NCBI GenBank assembly: GCA_900169235.1
Contig: FWCC01000087.1
Coordinates: forward strand, 1 to 64,000
Direction of reading: 5' to 3'
Length of the DNA: 64,000 bases
Origin: Zarea fungicola
Taxonomy: Eukaryota > Ascomycota > Sordariomycetes > Hypocreales > Cordycipitaceae
Part shown: positions 54,435 to 64,000 of the stretch, in pieces
How the letters are laid out: each line of letters opens with the position of its first letter
How positions within the stretch are numbered: position 1 is the stretch's first letter
Made by a program: the position numbers and the translations under genes
Notes under the pieces: generated by a model
What the model was told of the DNA's origin: nothing
Databases searched by the model: none
The model's input: the letters and a program-made list of their open reading frames with translations, nothing else

Positions 54435-55250
54435 TTAAGGGCTCAGCCTGCTTAAAACCCATTTACCGTTCGCATCCTCTCGCTCGTAAGCAAAGCGGTC
54501 ATGTAGTCTGCTATCTCTGCCCTGCCAAAACTCGACCATGGTTGGCACAATGCGCAGCCCACCCCAGAATTCCGGCACGGGGATCTCATCCTGGCCGTCG
54601 AACCGCTTCTCCGTCTCGGCCACCCACCCTTCGAGCTGTGCGCGGCCGTCATCCACACCTCCATCCTCTGGAACCAGCACTGCGCTCTGCATGCTTGACC
54701 ACGCGCCGATGCGGCTACCTCGCGCGCGAGTATCAAAGTAGACCTGGCTCTCCTCCTTCGAGAGCCGGGACGCGACACCCTCGACACGGACCTGCCGCTG
54801 CAGGGCTGGCCAGTAGAAGCACAGCGCGGCGTGGCCGTTGGTCGCGAGGTCGGCCGCCTTTTTTGAAGTGCCAAAGTTGGAGTAGACGACGTAGCCCTGC
54901 GCGTCGAGCTCCTTTAGGTAGACCATCCGCGACGAGACGCGGCCAGAGGGCAGCTCAGCGGTCGACAGTGTGCAAGCCTCGGCAACGGCTGCGCCGTGAA
55001 TGCCCTGCTTCTGGATGGCGTCCTGGGCTTCGGAGAACCATTTGTGGAACTGGGGTATTGGGGAGGAGGAGTCGAGCTGGGCGCGGGACAGAGTGCCGAG
55101 TGTGAACTGGGCGGCCTGTCCACCGTTGGACTCACCAGGGGCAACTATTGGAAGACAGAGGGAAACGATGAGAAAGAACGCATTAAATTTAGACATGGCT
55201 TTTTGGGACATACATATGAGCTTGTCGCCTTGGGGGGGGTGCAGCGCCAT
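54435..55250 (-). CDS. PDX3: Pyridoxamine 5'-phosphate oxidase
   Basis: Exons 55214-55250 and 54435-55144 (69-bp intron, donor GTATGT, acceptor AATAG) encode 248 residues. The enzyme uses FMN and O2 to make pyridoxal 5'-phosphate. Recognisable family blocks: FHKWFSEAQDA, EACTLSTAELPSGRVSSRMVYLKELDAQGYVVYSNFGTSKKAADLATNGHAALCFYWPALQRQVRVEG, SRLSKEESQVYFDTRARGSRIGAWSS and PEFWGGLRIVPTMVEFWQGRDSRLHDRFAYER ending LSRLSP. The tail is the highly conserved substrate/FMN site (the Arg and His in RDSRLHDR and the RLxP end). It supplies the cofactor used by the aminotransferase at 62635 but the two genes are unlinked functionally. Frame continues through the intron without a stop, which hides the splice. 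Confidence 0.93.
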   Translation of the reverse strand: MALHPPQGDKLICMSQKAMSKFNAFFLIVSLCLPIVAPGESNGGQAAQFTLGTLSRAQLDSSSPIPQFHKWFSEAQDAIQKQGIHGAAVAEACTLSTAELPSGRVSSRMVYLKELDAQGYVVYSNFGTSKKAADLATNGHAALCFYWPALQRQVRVEGVASRLSKEESQVYFDTRARGSRIGAWSSMQSAVLVPEDGGVDDGRAQLEGWVAETEKRFDGQDEIPVPEFWGGLRIVPTMVEFWQGRDSRLHDRFAYEREDANGKWVLSRLSP

Positions 55251-56016
55251 TCTGGATGATTTAGAAAAGGCACGGAAGACGTAACGTATCATTAATGATC
55301 AGCGAAGCAAAGTGCCAGGCAGCGATGTTTGCGGTCAACCATTCCCCTTTCTGAGGCTCAAATAAAGATGATAAAACACCCCTCCAAGGATTCACTTTGC
55401 TTGAAGAGTGATGATAGGTAGCAAACTAATTGAACTCCCTGGCGAACGGTATTGCTCACGAAGGTGGGACCACCGAAGACGGCGACCACCCACAATAACT
55501 ACTTGCACCGCCAGCGGAAACACCACAGAGAAACGGTTGAATAATGTACTGAGAAGTCATCTAGACTTCTTCATGATTGGAAACCAGTATCCACGAATTA
55601 CAGATTATAAGCACCAAAAAAAAAAGTTGGACAATGCAGTTAGTATTTCTGTATGTATATATGTACATATGCTGTTCTTGTACGCCCTTCCTCCTATGCG
55701 CCTTTCAAGTTTCATATTTCAGCACTGTGAAAAAAGTATTTCAGAGCCAGGCACCAATTCCAATTCAATCCCAATTCATAAAGCCTCCATCTCTCGCCCT
55801 GACGCCGGTTGTAATCCAAGAAAGAGATGAATGTCAAAAAAAAATGTCAAAAAAACCCCCCACAGAAAATAAACCATACAGAGATTTCAGATACAGGGTG
55901 TCGCTTTCAACACACACTAAAAGGCATTCATTTTTGCTTGCATGGAACGAAAAGATCCATCTAGCATTTCCTTTTCGCTCTTTTCTCCCTTTTGTCTCGT
56001 TACGTCGCTTCCGCTG
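55251..56016. other. Intergenic, no supported gene
   Basis: Promoter side of PDX3 and 3' flank of the SSXT-like gene. It contains several A-rich and T-rich runs. Confidence 0.5.
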
Positions 56017-57636
56017 CTAGCTTACTTGCGGCGGCGCAGCGTTTGGTATCTGAGGGGTCTTTTGTGGAATCGGGCTGCCGTGGAAGCCGGTTGGGTTTCC
56101 AACCTTCTGAGCCTGTTGCAAGCGTGCCGCGGCCTCCTTCTTAAAGTCAACCCCGGGGTACGCAGCTTGTAGGCGACGATATAGGTCTTTTATGGCTTTG
56201 TCTCTTTCTTCGCGATCTGCTGCAGCATCGACATTGGGATCTGCCCCGTCTGGGGCCATGGGTTGTGCTCGGGGCCGAAGTGATAGGTTCAGGGGCGGTG
56301 CAGTCATGAAGCTCGGGTATGGTGGTCCTTTTGTCTCGGTCTTGCGGTCGGCTAGTGCAGCCATGTATGAAAGATTCGCTTGCAGCCGTCGCATACAGCT
56401 ATTTTGCGCGATTAGTAGCGGGTCTAAAATATGACATGCAGTTTTACCTACTGAACATAGTCTTGCTGAAATAATGTCTCTTCTTCCGATGGTTTCCTCT
56501 CTCCAGCATTGCCATTTGCGGCAGCTGCCTCCTTCTTCAGCTCGGCCTGTGTACTCTGCAGCAAGATGGATTCGTATAGAAGCTCATGATTAATATCTAG
56601 CAACAGCGCAAATCGTTCCTTTTCACGGGACTCGGTAGCAGGGCTCAGAGGAGCTGCGCCAGACAATGCATTTGCATTTGGACCCTGGCTGCCGGCGAAT
56701 GTCGGTGTCTGTGGAGTTGCAATAGCCCCTGGTTGTTGTGGCTGCTGATGATGTTGCTGCGGGTGTTGGGGATGCTGCTGCATCTGGGAGCCCTGCTGCG
56801 GTGTTCCCTGCTGTATTTGATGAGGCGAGAATTGGGGCTGCCCAGGTATATGTAAGGCAGGAGTATTCTGCGCTGCGCTTGGGGGTCTTTGTGGAGTTCC
56901 AACCTGGCCCATGTTGCCCTGCTGCGCATGTTGCTGCTGTTGTGCCTGTTGATTCTGGTGCTGCTGTTGGAGCACTTGGTGCTGAGCATGCTGCTGTGCT
57001 TGCGGGTTGTGTTGTTGATGTTGTGGGTGCTGCTGTTGCGGATGCTGTTGCGGGTGCTGTTGCGGATGCTGTTGTTGTTGGTGTTGTTGAGGATGCTGCT
57101 GTTGAACCTGTTGTTGTACTTGTTGTTGCTGCTGTACTTGTTGCTGCTGGAGATGTTGCTGCTGCTGCTGAAGCCGTTGTTGCATTAATTGTTGTGCCTG
57201 CTGCTGAGTCATGCCGGGCTGGTTCATTGGGAAGCCCTGCATACTGCCTCCCATCATGTACTGATTCTGTGCGAAATTCTGCGATACTTGGCCATATTGA
57301 GGAGCGAATTGTTGCTGAAATCCGGCCACTATTTGGGGAGGGGGTTCGTGTTAGAGTTACAGTCTTTATGCAGGGGGGGTAAAAGAGCATACTCTGTCCA
57401 TTGGCACCCATATTGGGCATACCCGGGTTCTGCATCATACCTTGCTGACCAGCAGCCATCATTTGGGGGTTGGCAGCAGGGTTGAAACCACTCTGTGGTG
57501 CCATGCCGGCAAATTGCTGCTGATTAAACATCATTTGCTGCTGCTGCTGTTGCTGCTGGTTCGGTTGGCCCCCTGCCTGTTGTTGATTGTTAAATTGGGG
57601 GCCGGCATTGCCATAACCAAACTGCCCTTGGAACAT
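56017..57636 (-). CDS. Gln-rich SSXT/GIF-like coactivator protein
   Basis: Exons 57393-57636, 56452-57328 and 56017-56398 encode about 500 residues. The first 290 residues are dominated by Gln with His, Pro and Met (for example QQQHPQQHQQQQHPQQHPQQ), typical of a transcriptional coactivator. The only structured region is around residues 310-400: DINHELLYESILLQSTQAELKKE, then QQDYVHCMRRLQANLSYMAALADRK. That pattern resembles the SSXT domain of human SS18 and plant GIFs (a first helix, then the xQxxLQxNLxYLAxIAD helix), which binds chromatin remodellers. A fungal SWI/SNF-associated role is therefore plausible but not proven. The last intron (56399-56451) has a GTAGGT donor that must be used before an in-frame TAG, so the splice is needed to make the SSXT helix continuous. 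Confidence 0.75.
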
Positions 57637-59215
57637 TTTATTTTACAGTCGCTGGCGCGTAGCTTGGAATATAGAATAGAAGCGAAGAGAAGAATATCAA
57701 TCGCGGCGAAAGATGGCGCAAAAGTGAAGACAATCACCGAAAGCCGCGACGCGTCGTGTATGATTGAAACAAGACAGGCAATTGATAGAGAGCGAGCGCA
57801 TAAAAAAGAGAAATCGATAATGTTTGTCGGTAGAACAGCCGCGGAGGGTTCTATGCGATGCTGAGTCACAAAGGCAGAGCAAGGTGTGGGTAGAAACGCA
57901 GTCGGGTTAAAGCCCGTGCCGGGCGTGGTAGACAGGGCGGCGGGAGAAAGGTATGTTCGCAAACGGGGGTGGGAGATTTGCGCCGGGCGCGCGATGTTGT
58001 CGATGGGGTCGGGAAGGGGTTCGTCGCTCGTTTATGAGTAGTAGGGAACAATCATCCCAAGCTAGGAAACTTCTGAGATGCTGCAGGATTATTCTCAGCG
58101 ATGCGCCCGGCTCCCGTAATTCGATGGTCGCTGATGGTGTGTAGTTTGGGAAGCAAAGGTCTGGGCAGGCATTGGCAGAATCGGAAAGCGGAGAAGATTT
58201 TTGCCGCCACCTTTTTTTTGTTCTCAGCCAGTGTCGCTTACCCTATAGCTATATCTCCACGCCAGCAAGCATCTGGACTTTGAAAAATACATTCATAAGA
58301 GTGAAGCATGCATTAGGGAGTATGCAATCAATGACCATAGGCCAAGCGAGTGCGTTTAGAGGCCAGAAAGCAAGGTCTAATTGTTCAGCGCCAATATGAG
58401 CTGATGCTGTAGGTTCATTTCATCTGCTTCAACAAATAGGAATTTGCTCGAGTAAACTGTAGAGATTTTTGGCCGACATTTAAAAAAAAAATGGGATGTA
58501 AAACTTCGGGCACACATCTCATGTATACCAAACAGTAGTGTCGTTTAATAAGTAGTAAATTATGTAAAGCAGCATCCCACTCTCAAGAGATCAGCAAGTA
58601 AAGAAAGGAAGCTGATGCTGACTCCGATCATGGGATTTGCCAAAACGTGTAATGCCTTGCATACATGGAATGAGAGCTGCCTTATGTACATGTCAATGAT
58701 GCCACTTATTGGTTTTGGAATTTCTTAACTTGACCATGACAGGTCGTGGCGTCAGGAGCCATCTTCGTAACGCTCATACAAGGATCTTATCCAGCCATGC
58801 CAATCAGCATTTCCGAGTCCTGTACTAAATCAGAGATTTCTATCCTAGATGAATAATAAATGATTTGTGAAGCTTAGCGACAATAGAACGCGATGCTGGC
58901 GATGTTGGGTTGCCCATTAGGTCAAACCACTCTCTAATGACCGGTTGCTGGACAATCAAATGTCGCCGTACATATTCCCAAGGGTGATGCCAAAAATTGG
59001 GAGAGATTTCTAACCCAAATTTCTAAGCCATTTCGACTTCGTCTTGGCCTGCGGCCTGATAAGTTCGTCGGCGTATCAGTTTGGTGGCGTTATCATGTAC
59101 GCAATCTGCTTCATCATGACCTGCAAAGCGGTCAACGCTGGACGCGTAAATAAGATCAAGCCCGAAGGCCACAAAGAGGAAACTTCAATGCTTCCTGCCC
59201 CATTTAGTCTCTCTA
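57637..59215. other. Intergenic, no supported gene
   Basis: The first 400 bp are the promoter and leader of the SSXT-like gene. The rest holds only short unrelated frames. Confidence 0.5.
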
Positions 59216-60194
59216 TTACATAAAATAGGACTTACCATCGAAGTGTGGCTCGTCTTCAGCTGCCACAAGATGGGCGGCACTGGAAACACCTTGGTATACA
59301 ATTGCCAATAGTTGCGCCAACGCAATAAGGAGTGGCATAAACTGGCCAGGGTCGCGGAGAGTGTGAACATTTGTGATATTATTCCACTTGAACGTCATCT
59401 CGACAAATACAATGACGCCGATATTGACAGTAATCTCCAGACCCTTCTCAAGGTCCACATTCCATCTCCCGTCATCGTCAAGCGCTTGGTCGCTTGTGTG
59501 ATTCACACTCAACGGTTCGGCTCGCCCCAGAATGCGCCGGAAAAGCCAGATGATGAACTGAAACAGCATCACAGAGTACCCTTTGGTCTATACATCAGTA
59601 CGAACGTGCCGTCTGGGATGGGATGGAGGAGAGGCAGAGAAAGAGGGATTTGTACACACCTAGCAGATACATGACCGCCATCATGGCACCAGCCAGAGCG
59701 TAAAAGACCGTAAACACCTTATTCATGGTACGAAACCAGCCCCAAAGGCTGACCTTGACAAAGAAAAACACCTTGTCGTCGGTGCACCCCGAATGCCCGA
59801 GCCTATCCATACCATACCACCAGAACCAAACGTAGAGCGCCGTCAGTCCGCAAAACTCGACGGCGTATATGATATTTAGGACGAGGCCCATCCGGCCGAT
59901 GGAACGGCAGACGCTAACCTGAGCGAGCAGAAGTACAATCATGGGTGCGGCCTCGACGGCGAAAATGCTGTGCTCGGCAATGAGCTTCACGAGGACAGTG
60001 CCAACGGCCAGGATGAAAATTACGACACCCTCGCCGAGGTAGTCGTCCTGCCGCAGAACCATGCTCAGAAGAGATGATATCTGTACCGCGAGCATCTGAA
60101 TGTAAATGCCGATGCGGATGCCTAGGCCGTATAAGTCGGCATTGCCGCGGATTGTGCAGGGGTCCGCCCTCGCGGCGAGTGTTTCGTTGAACAT
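59216..60194 (-). CDS. Multi-pass membrane protein, GNADLYGLG family (paralogue A)
   Basis: Exons 59660-60194 and 59216-59580 (79-bp intron) encode 299 residues. The protein starts MFNETLAARADPCTIRGNADLYGLGIRIGIYIQML, that is a short ectodomain or cytoplasmic start with a Cys and the signature C...GNADLYGxGxRxGxYxQ, then about six to eight hydrophobic helices. One carries a WFWWYGMD sequence. This N-terminal signature defines a common ascomycete family of uncharacterised integral membrane proteins. The C-terminus follows the intron (IIWLFRRILGRAEP, then a soluble loop, then two final helices). The 3' end may extend because a GTAAGT-like donor lies just before the stop. It is transcribed divergently from paralogue B. 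Confidence 0.78.
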
Positions 60195-61276
60195 GCTAAG
60201 ATGTCTTTGAAGGCAAGAGCACTAAATACTTCCGAGATGGAAGCTTGTTCTGTGATTTGTGAGAGGTAGCTAGGCGTGATTTTATGAGTAATTCCTCATG
60301 GCGACATTTTTTTTTTTAAAAAATAAATAAATAAATAAATAGTGGGAGGAAGCGACACCGCTGCGTATCTTCGCTTTGCTGCGAAAGGGTGGCCGGTCCT
60401 GCCTCGTCCACGCCGAGGACGAAAAAATAACAAGGGAATTAAATTTGCGGCTGAGCTTGAAACTCACTGTCTTGTCGGATCATCAGCCCCCGATGATGGC
60501 GCCGCAATCGACCACTGCAAAAGGTCGGGGCTGGCTGACTAGAAGGCTGACAGGGAGCTGAGCGCAGAGCAGTGTCACTTTTAGTTCGCCTGGTCATCTG
60601 TACGGACAGAGAACGGAGTACAGAGAATAATAGATAACGAGATTTAATTCTTTAATAGCTGCGATTTGAACTACGGGCCGTTCAGCCAAACCAATGTCTT
60701 ACCTTTATATGGCTGTTTATGGTTGCGAGATGTTTTGGCGCAGCTGCTGAAGGCCATCTTGAGTCATGAACCGGAAGAGCATCTTGTCCGGAATTGGCTA
60801 CAGGTACATCATTAGGCGCTGGGAGTTCATGCACTAACTTATTAACAAAGGCGCCAGAGATAATAAGTTAATAGGTAGGTACTAAGGCAAGTTGGCAAGG
60901 CAGGTTTGGCGCTAAAGAGGGCCTATCACCCACCATGGGGGCTTGCTGTCAACCTTGTGTTAGATAAATACCAGAATAATGGTGCGGGACGTCCCGCACA
61001 ACCAACCGGGGGGCCTAAGCTGAGAGTTAGTTGCCCAACTACCTAGTCAGCGGCGTACTGAGGCTGAATATGGAGAAGCTACAAAATGAAAGTCCCGTTT
61101 AATACTTTGATACAGTGGGTGCCATTCCTTGTCCCTGTCAACAAAGATTTTACCTTTGATGGAGAACAATTTCGTTCTGCAACTCAACCACTGATATCTA
61201 CATCGCCAAGATACTTGTCAGCGCATCATCATCGACGAACATCCCCCCACCAGGAAAAGGAGGCATAGAAAAGGAG
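60195..61276. promoter_or_regulatory. Divergent promoter between the two membrane-protein paralogues
   Basis: About 1.1 kb. It holds an (AAAT)n microsatellite at 60318-60342 and a TAGGTA element near 60870. No TATA box could be assigned with confidence. Confidence 0.45.
60318..60342. repeat. (AAAT)n microsatellite
   Basis: About five to six uninterrupted AAAT/AATA units follow a run of T and A. Confidence 0.85.
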
Positions 61277-62122
61277 ATGGTAGATTCGGAGGCGTGCCAG
61301 TGGGATGGCAATGCAGACCTCTATGGTGTTGGCGTGCGCGTCGGCCTCTATGCGCAGTGGGTTGCGACACTCCTCACAACCGTCTTTGATTCGCGCAGCG
61401 AAAGGGGTCTCCGTACTGCCAACCTCATCATCCAGCTGGCCATCTTCCTCGGCATGTGCACTGAGAGTACTGACACAAACTCGCATCCAGCCGCGTCTGT
61501 AATTACGCAATTTCTCCTTTGCGGCTCCCTCTCGAGCGTCACCGGCGATGGGATCAGCCATCTGCGCTCACTGTCCGGCGTGGCGCGCGTGGCCTTTTAC
61601 ATAGCGCTGTCGGCCTACGGCTGCTGGTTCTGGTACGTTGGCATCGATGTGATGCGACGGCGCAGTGACGATGCGTCATGCGGGGAGATTGCATTCCTAG
61701 GCGGTACCACGTTTGATGGCTGGTTCAGAGTGCTGGGGAAGGTCCTCGCTGTGCTGGGCCTGATTACCTGCGTTGTGTTACTGGGCTACTGGGCTTACCT
61801 CGTCGTGCGCCGGTTTCGAGGCGGCTTCGAGCACGGCATCGTGGCAAACGAGGATGCACATGGGGGAAAGGGGCGTCCGCGCATCGAGCTCGCGCTTCTA
61901 GCCCTCTCGGTGGGCTTGATTGTGCTGTCTGCGGTGACAGTGGAATACCTGATTCGAGTCAACCGCGTGCAAGGTGTTGGCCGTGCAGATCTGGACTCGG
62001 TCGGACAGCTGATTCCTCTGATTGCAGGCTGCATGGGGTCAGCTCTAGTTGTATGGAAAATTGTCATGCATGGACTGTTTGTGAAGAAACGCTGCGTATA
62101 TCTGTTTGGGTTTCATCTGTGA
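61277..62122 (+). CDS. Multi-pass membrane protein, GNADLYGVG family (paralogue B)
   Basis: A single exon of 281 residues from MVDSEACQWDGNADLYGVGVRVGLYAQW. It shares with paralogue A the Cys before GNADLYG, the GxRxGLYxQ segment, the GCWFWYVGIDVM segment (A has VWFWWYGMD), a GWFR(VL/TM)xK(V)xxV helix and the helical layout. It differs by having no intron and by a longer basic loop (HGGKGRPRIE) before the last helices. Function unknown; probably a plasma-membrane or vacuolar membrane protein. The divergent arrangement with A suggests duplication followed by inversion or a shared promoter region. Confidence 0.8.
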   Translation: MVDSEACQWDGNADLYGVGVRVGLYAQWVATLLTTVFDSRSERGLRTANLIIQLAIFLGMCTESTDTNSHPAASVITQFLLCGSLSSVTGDGISHLRSLSGVARVAFYIALSAYGCWFWYVGIDVMRRRSDDASCGEIAFLGGTTFDGWFRVLGKVLAVLGLITCVVLLGYWAYLVVRRFRGGFEHGIVANEDAHGGKGRPRIELALLALSVGLIVLSAVTVEYLIRVNRVQGVGRADLDSVGQLIPLIAGCMGSALVVWKIVMHGLFVKKRCVYLFGFHL

Positions 62123-62634
62123 TTTCAATAGGTTTGGGGGCGAAATGTTTATATTTAGCGAGACTGTGGTCGAATTTCATTGTTTTGGATATACCATGAG
62201 ATATCAGATGATGAGATGGATATGCATAATGATCAACTATGATGAACTTCTTTGTTTGGCAATCAAAAGCGAGTTCCCGCTCGCGGAGCTGTGACTGTCT
62301 ACCAGCAGGAAACAGTAGCAAGGTGAAGAAGCCCCGCCATCAGGACTGCCCCGCGGTGACGACAGGCTGCTCCGGGTTCGGCCAGGCCAGAAAGTCTTCC
62401 CGTCAAACATGATTCCCTTTTTTTTTCCTGGTGACCAATATACCTTGATTGATCAACCAAGGAGTCATATTCTCTGGTAAACCCCGCAGTAAATTTACTG
62501 TATATAAAATAATATATCTCTCACCTCAGAATCGGCAACAATCTTGCGCCCTCCTTTGCTCAATCCCTCTGCGCGCAGAGAAAAATCGACTTCCTCCTGC
62601 CCTCCACTTCAATCAATAATCAAATCGTTGCACG
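62123..62634. promoter_or_regulatory. Promoter region of the histidinol-phosphate aminotransferase gene
   Basis: A TATA box TATATAAA at 62501-62508 lies about 130 bp before the start codon. I looked for the Gcn4/CPC1 element TGASTCA typical of amino-acid genes and did not see one in this interval. Confidence 0.55.
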
Positions 62635-63928
62635 ATGACGGCGTTTAAACTCGCAACCTGCGCGCGGCCCAACATTCTGGCCCTAGAGCCATACCGTTGT
62701 GCTAGAGAGTAAGCCTCCCTCCCGCACATATCCTTCATCCATCCCCCAATCGTCAAATCCCCTCCCTTCCAAGCTAACAAGCCCCAGCGACTACAAGGAC
62801 GACGGCACAAATGTCCTCCTCGATGCCAACGAAAATGCATTCGGTCCATCTCTCACTCCCTCCGCCGTCGCCTCCGCCAACTCTGCTTCCCCCTCCGTCG
62901 ATATCGACTGGCTCGGCCTCCACCGCTACCCAGACCCTCACCAGCGCGACCTCAAACAACTCCTCTGCAACCTCCGCAACACCCACACCCACACTACCAA
63001 GACCCTCACCCCCGACAACCTCTTTGTCGGCGTCGGCTCCGACGAGGCCATTGATGCCCTCATCCGATGCTTCTGCGTCCCCGGCCGCGACAAGATCCTC
63101 ACATGCCCGCCCACCTACGGCATGTACTCTGTCTCTGCGCAGGTCAACGATGTATCCCTCGTTAAAGTCCCGCTGCTCCCCGCGCCCACCTTTGCGCTTG
63201 ACGTGCCCGCCATCAGTGCAACCCTCTCCGCGCCGGGCAGCGAGCACATCAAGCTCGCGTATCTGTGCTCGCCCGGCAACCCCACGGGCTCCCTCCTCGC
63301 CAAATCCGACATTGCGCAGATCCTTGCCCACCCGACCTGGAACGGCGTCGTCATCGTCGACGAAGCGTACATCGAATTTGCGCCCGAGAACGCCTCCGTG
63401 GCGGAGCTCGTCACCGAGTACCCAAACCTCGTCGTCATGCAGACCCTTTCCAAGGCGTTTGGCATGGCCGGTATCCGCCTCGGCGCTGCGTTTGCCTCGG
63501 TCGAGGTGGCGAGCATCCTAAACAACCTCAAGGCACCGTATAACATCTCTAGCCCCACGAGCGCGCTGGCGGCGGCGGCAGTGGGCGACCAAGGGCTGGC
63601 GGTGATGCACAGTAATTTGGCAAAGATTGTTGCACAGCGGGGGAGGCTCGTGGCGGAGCTGCCCAAGGTCCCTGGCGTTGGTAGGCTAAGAGGTGGCACG
63701 GAGAGTAACTTTTTGCTGTATGAGATGCTTAATGCAGCCGGCCAGCCGGATAATGAGGTGGCGCACAAGGTCTACTCTGTGCTGGCCGAGAACCAAGGCG
63801 TAGTGGTGAGGTTTCGCGGCAAGGAGCCCGGCTGCCTCGGTTGTCTCCGTATTACTGTAGGTACAGAGGAGGAAGTATCTCGCTTCCTCGTCTCACTGAA
63901 GCATGTCTTGGCTCAAGTCAGAAGCTAG
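62635..63928 (+). CDS. Histidinol-phosphate aminotransferase (yeast His5 / HisC type)
   Basis: Exons 62635-62708 and 62788-63928 (79-bp intron, donor GTAAGC, acceptor CCCAG) encode 404 residues. The PLP enzyme converts imidazole acetol-phosphate to histidinol-phosphate. Conserved fold type I blocks are present: LEPYRCARDD, LLDANENAFGP, FVGVGSDEAIDALIRCF, YLCSPGNPTG, VIVDEAYIEFAP and QTLSKAFGMAGIRLG, where Lys247 binds PLP. Close to the C-terminus are ESNFLL and GCLRITVGTEEE. The split after the Arg codon AGA GA joins to GAC TAC AAG with correct frame. Length is typical. The start codon is followed by a short Ala/Arg/Cys-containing segment without a clear targeting signal, consistent with a cytosolic enzyme. 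Confidence 0.95.
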
Positions 63929-64000
63929 GTAAGCATCAACCAGTGCGTGCAAAAACCATAGATTACAAGAATGGATGCATAAAAGAAAAGTGCATTGATA
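63929..64000. other. 3' flank of the aminotransferase gene
   Basis: Only untranslated or intergenic sequence remains before the window ends. Confidence 0.6.

Noticed and set aside
56738..57382. Long plus-strand open frames rich in Leu, Val and Ala
   Set aside because: They are antisense shadows of the CAG/CAA-rich Gln tract of the SSXT-like gene; repeats remove stops in all frames.
54435..63928. Vitamin B6/histidine metabolic gene cluster
   Set aside because: The oxidase and the aminotransferase are separated by unrelated genes and both are ordinary single-copy-type housekeeping genes.
1..64000. tRNA, rRNA genes or CRISPR arrays
   Set aside because: I looked for B-box-like GGTTCGAATCC words with a folding partner and for spaced direct repeats; hits such as GGTTCGAACG at 45844 lie at a splice/exon site of the reductase gene, and no array was seen.

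Overview
The window is nuclear DNA of a filamentous ascomycete. Genes carry short introns (about 50-115 bp) with GT...AG ends and CTAAC/CTGAC-like branch sites. Intergenic DNA is long and CT-rich, and one AT-rich block carries the transition-type decay expected of repeat-induced point mutation (RIP). Protein content (Afg1, Gpi8, TFIIIC subunit, Ppg1 phosphatase, histidinol-phosphate aminotransferase, GNADLY membrane proteins, small N/Q/L-rich secreted proteins) and the TAGGTACC palindromes suggest a Sordariomycete, probably Hypocreales. The species-level placement is an inference, not something read directly.

Layout. 1-17.7 kb: a single-pass membrane protein (-), an FAD monooxygenase (-), the GPI transamidase catalytic subunit (+), a DUF899 thioredoxin-fold protein (-), a LITAF-domain protein (+), a six-exon TFIIIC subunit (+), and a membrane-anchored SH3 protein (-). 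17.7-22.4 kb is gene-poor and contains a 50-N assembly gap. 22.4-25.4 kb: a GNAT acetyltransferase (+) converging on an Afg1-type mitochondrial AAA ATPase (-). 25.63-28.82 kb: a RIP-decayed PIF/Harbinger DNA transposon with near-perfect terminal inverted repeats and a TTA target duplication, ending about 190 bp from the AFG1 start codon. 29.5-31.9 kb: an S58 peptidase (-) and a cupredoxin-like GPI-type surface protein with a degraded copper site (-). 31.9-37.6 kb is gene-poor. 37.6-50.4 kb: a bZIP factor (+), PPG1 phosphatase (-), a small membrane protein (+), a DQNK-repeat secreted protein (+), an aldo-keto reductase (+), an AT-hook/bZIP-like regulator (+), and a second N/Q/L-rich secreted protein (+). 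53-64 kb: a cyclin-like protein (+), pyridoxamine phosphate oxidase (-), a Q-rich SSXT-like coactivator (-), a divergent pair of paralogous membrane proteins (- and +), and histidinol-phosphate aminotransferase (+).

Most genes are single housekeeping or regulatory genes with no operon-like logic. Two PLP-linked genes (PDX3-type oxidase and the HisC-type aminotransferase) lie within 10 kb of each other, but I see no reason to call this a pathway cluster. I did not find a new multi-gene system. The most informative structures are the in-frame RIP relic of a Harbinger transposase, the two secreted paralogue-like genes that share a tiny last exon, the divergent membrane-protein pair, the bZIP-like protein without the invariant Asn, and a group of genes whose first coding exon is only 12-17 nt.

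Exon boundaries were chosen by hand from splice consensus and reading-frame continuity. Each multi-exon model given here sums to a whole number of codons, but none has transcript support.
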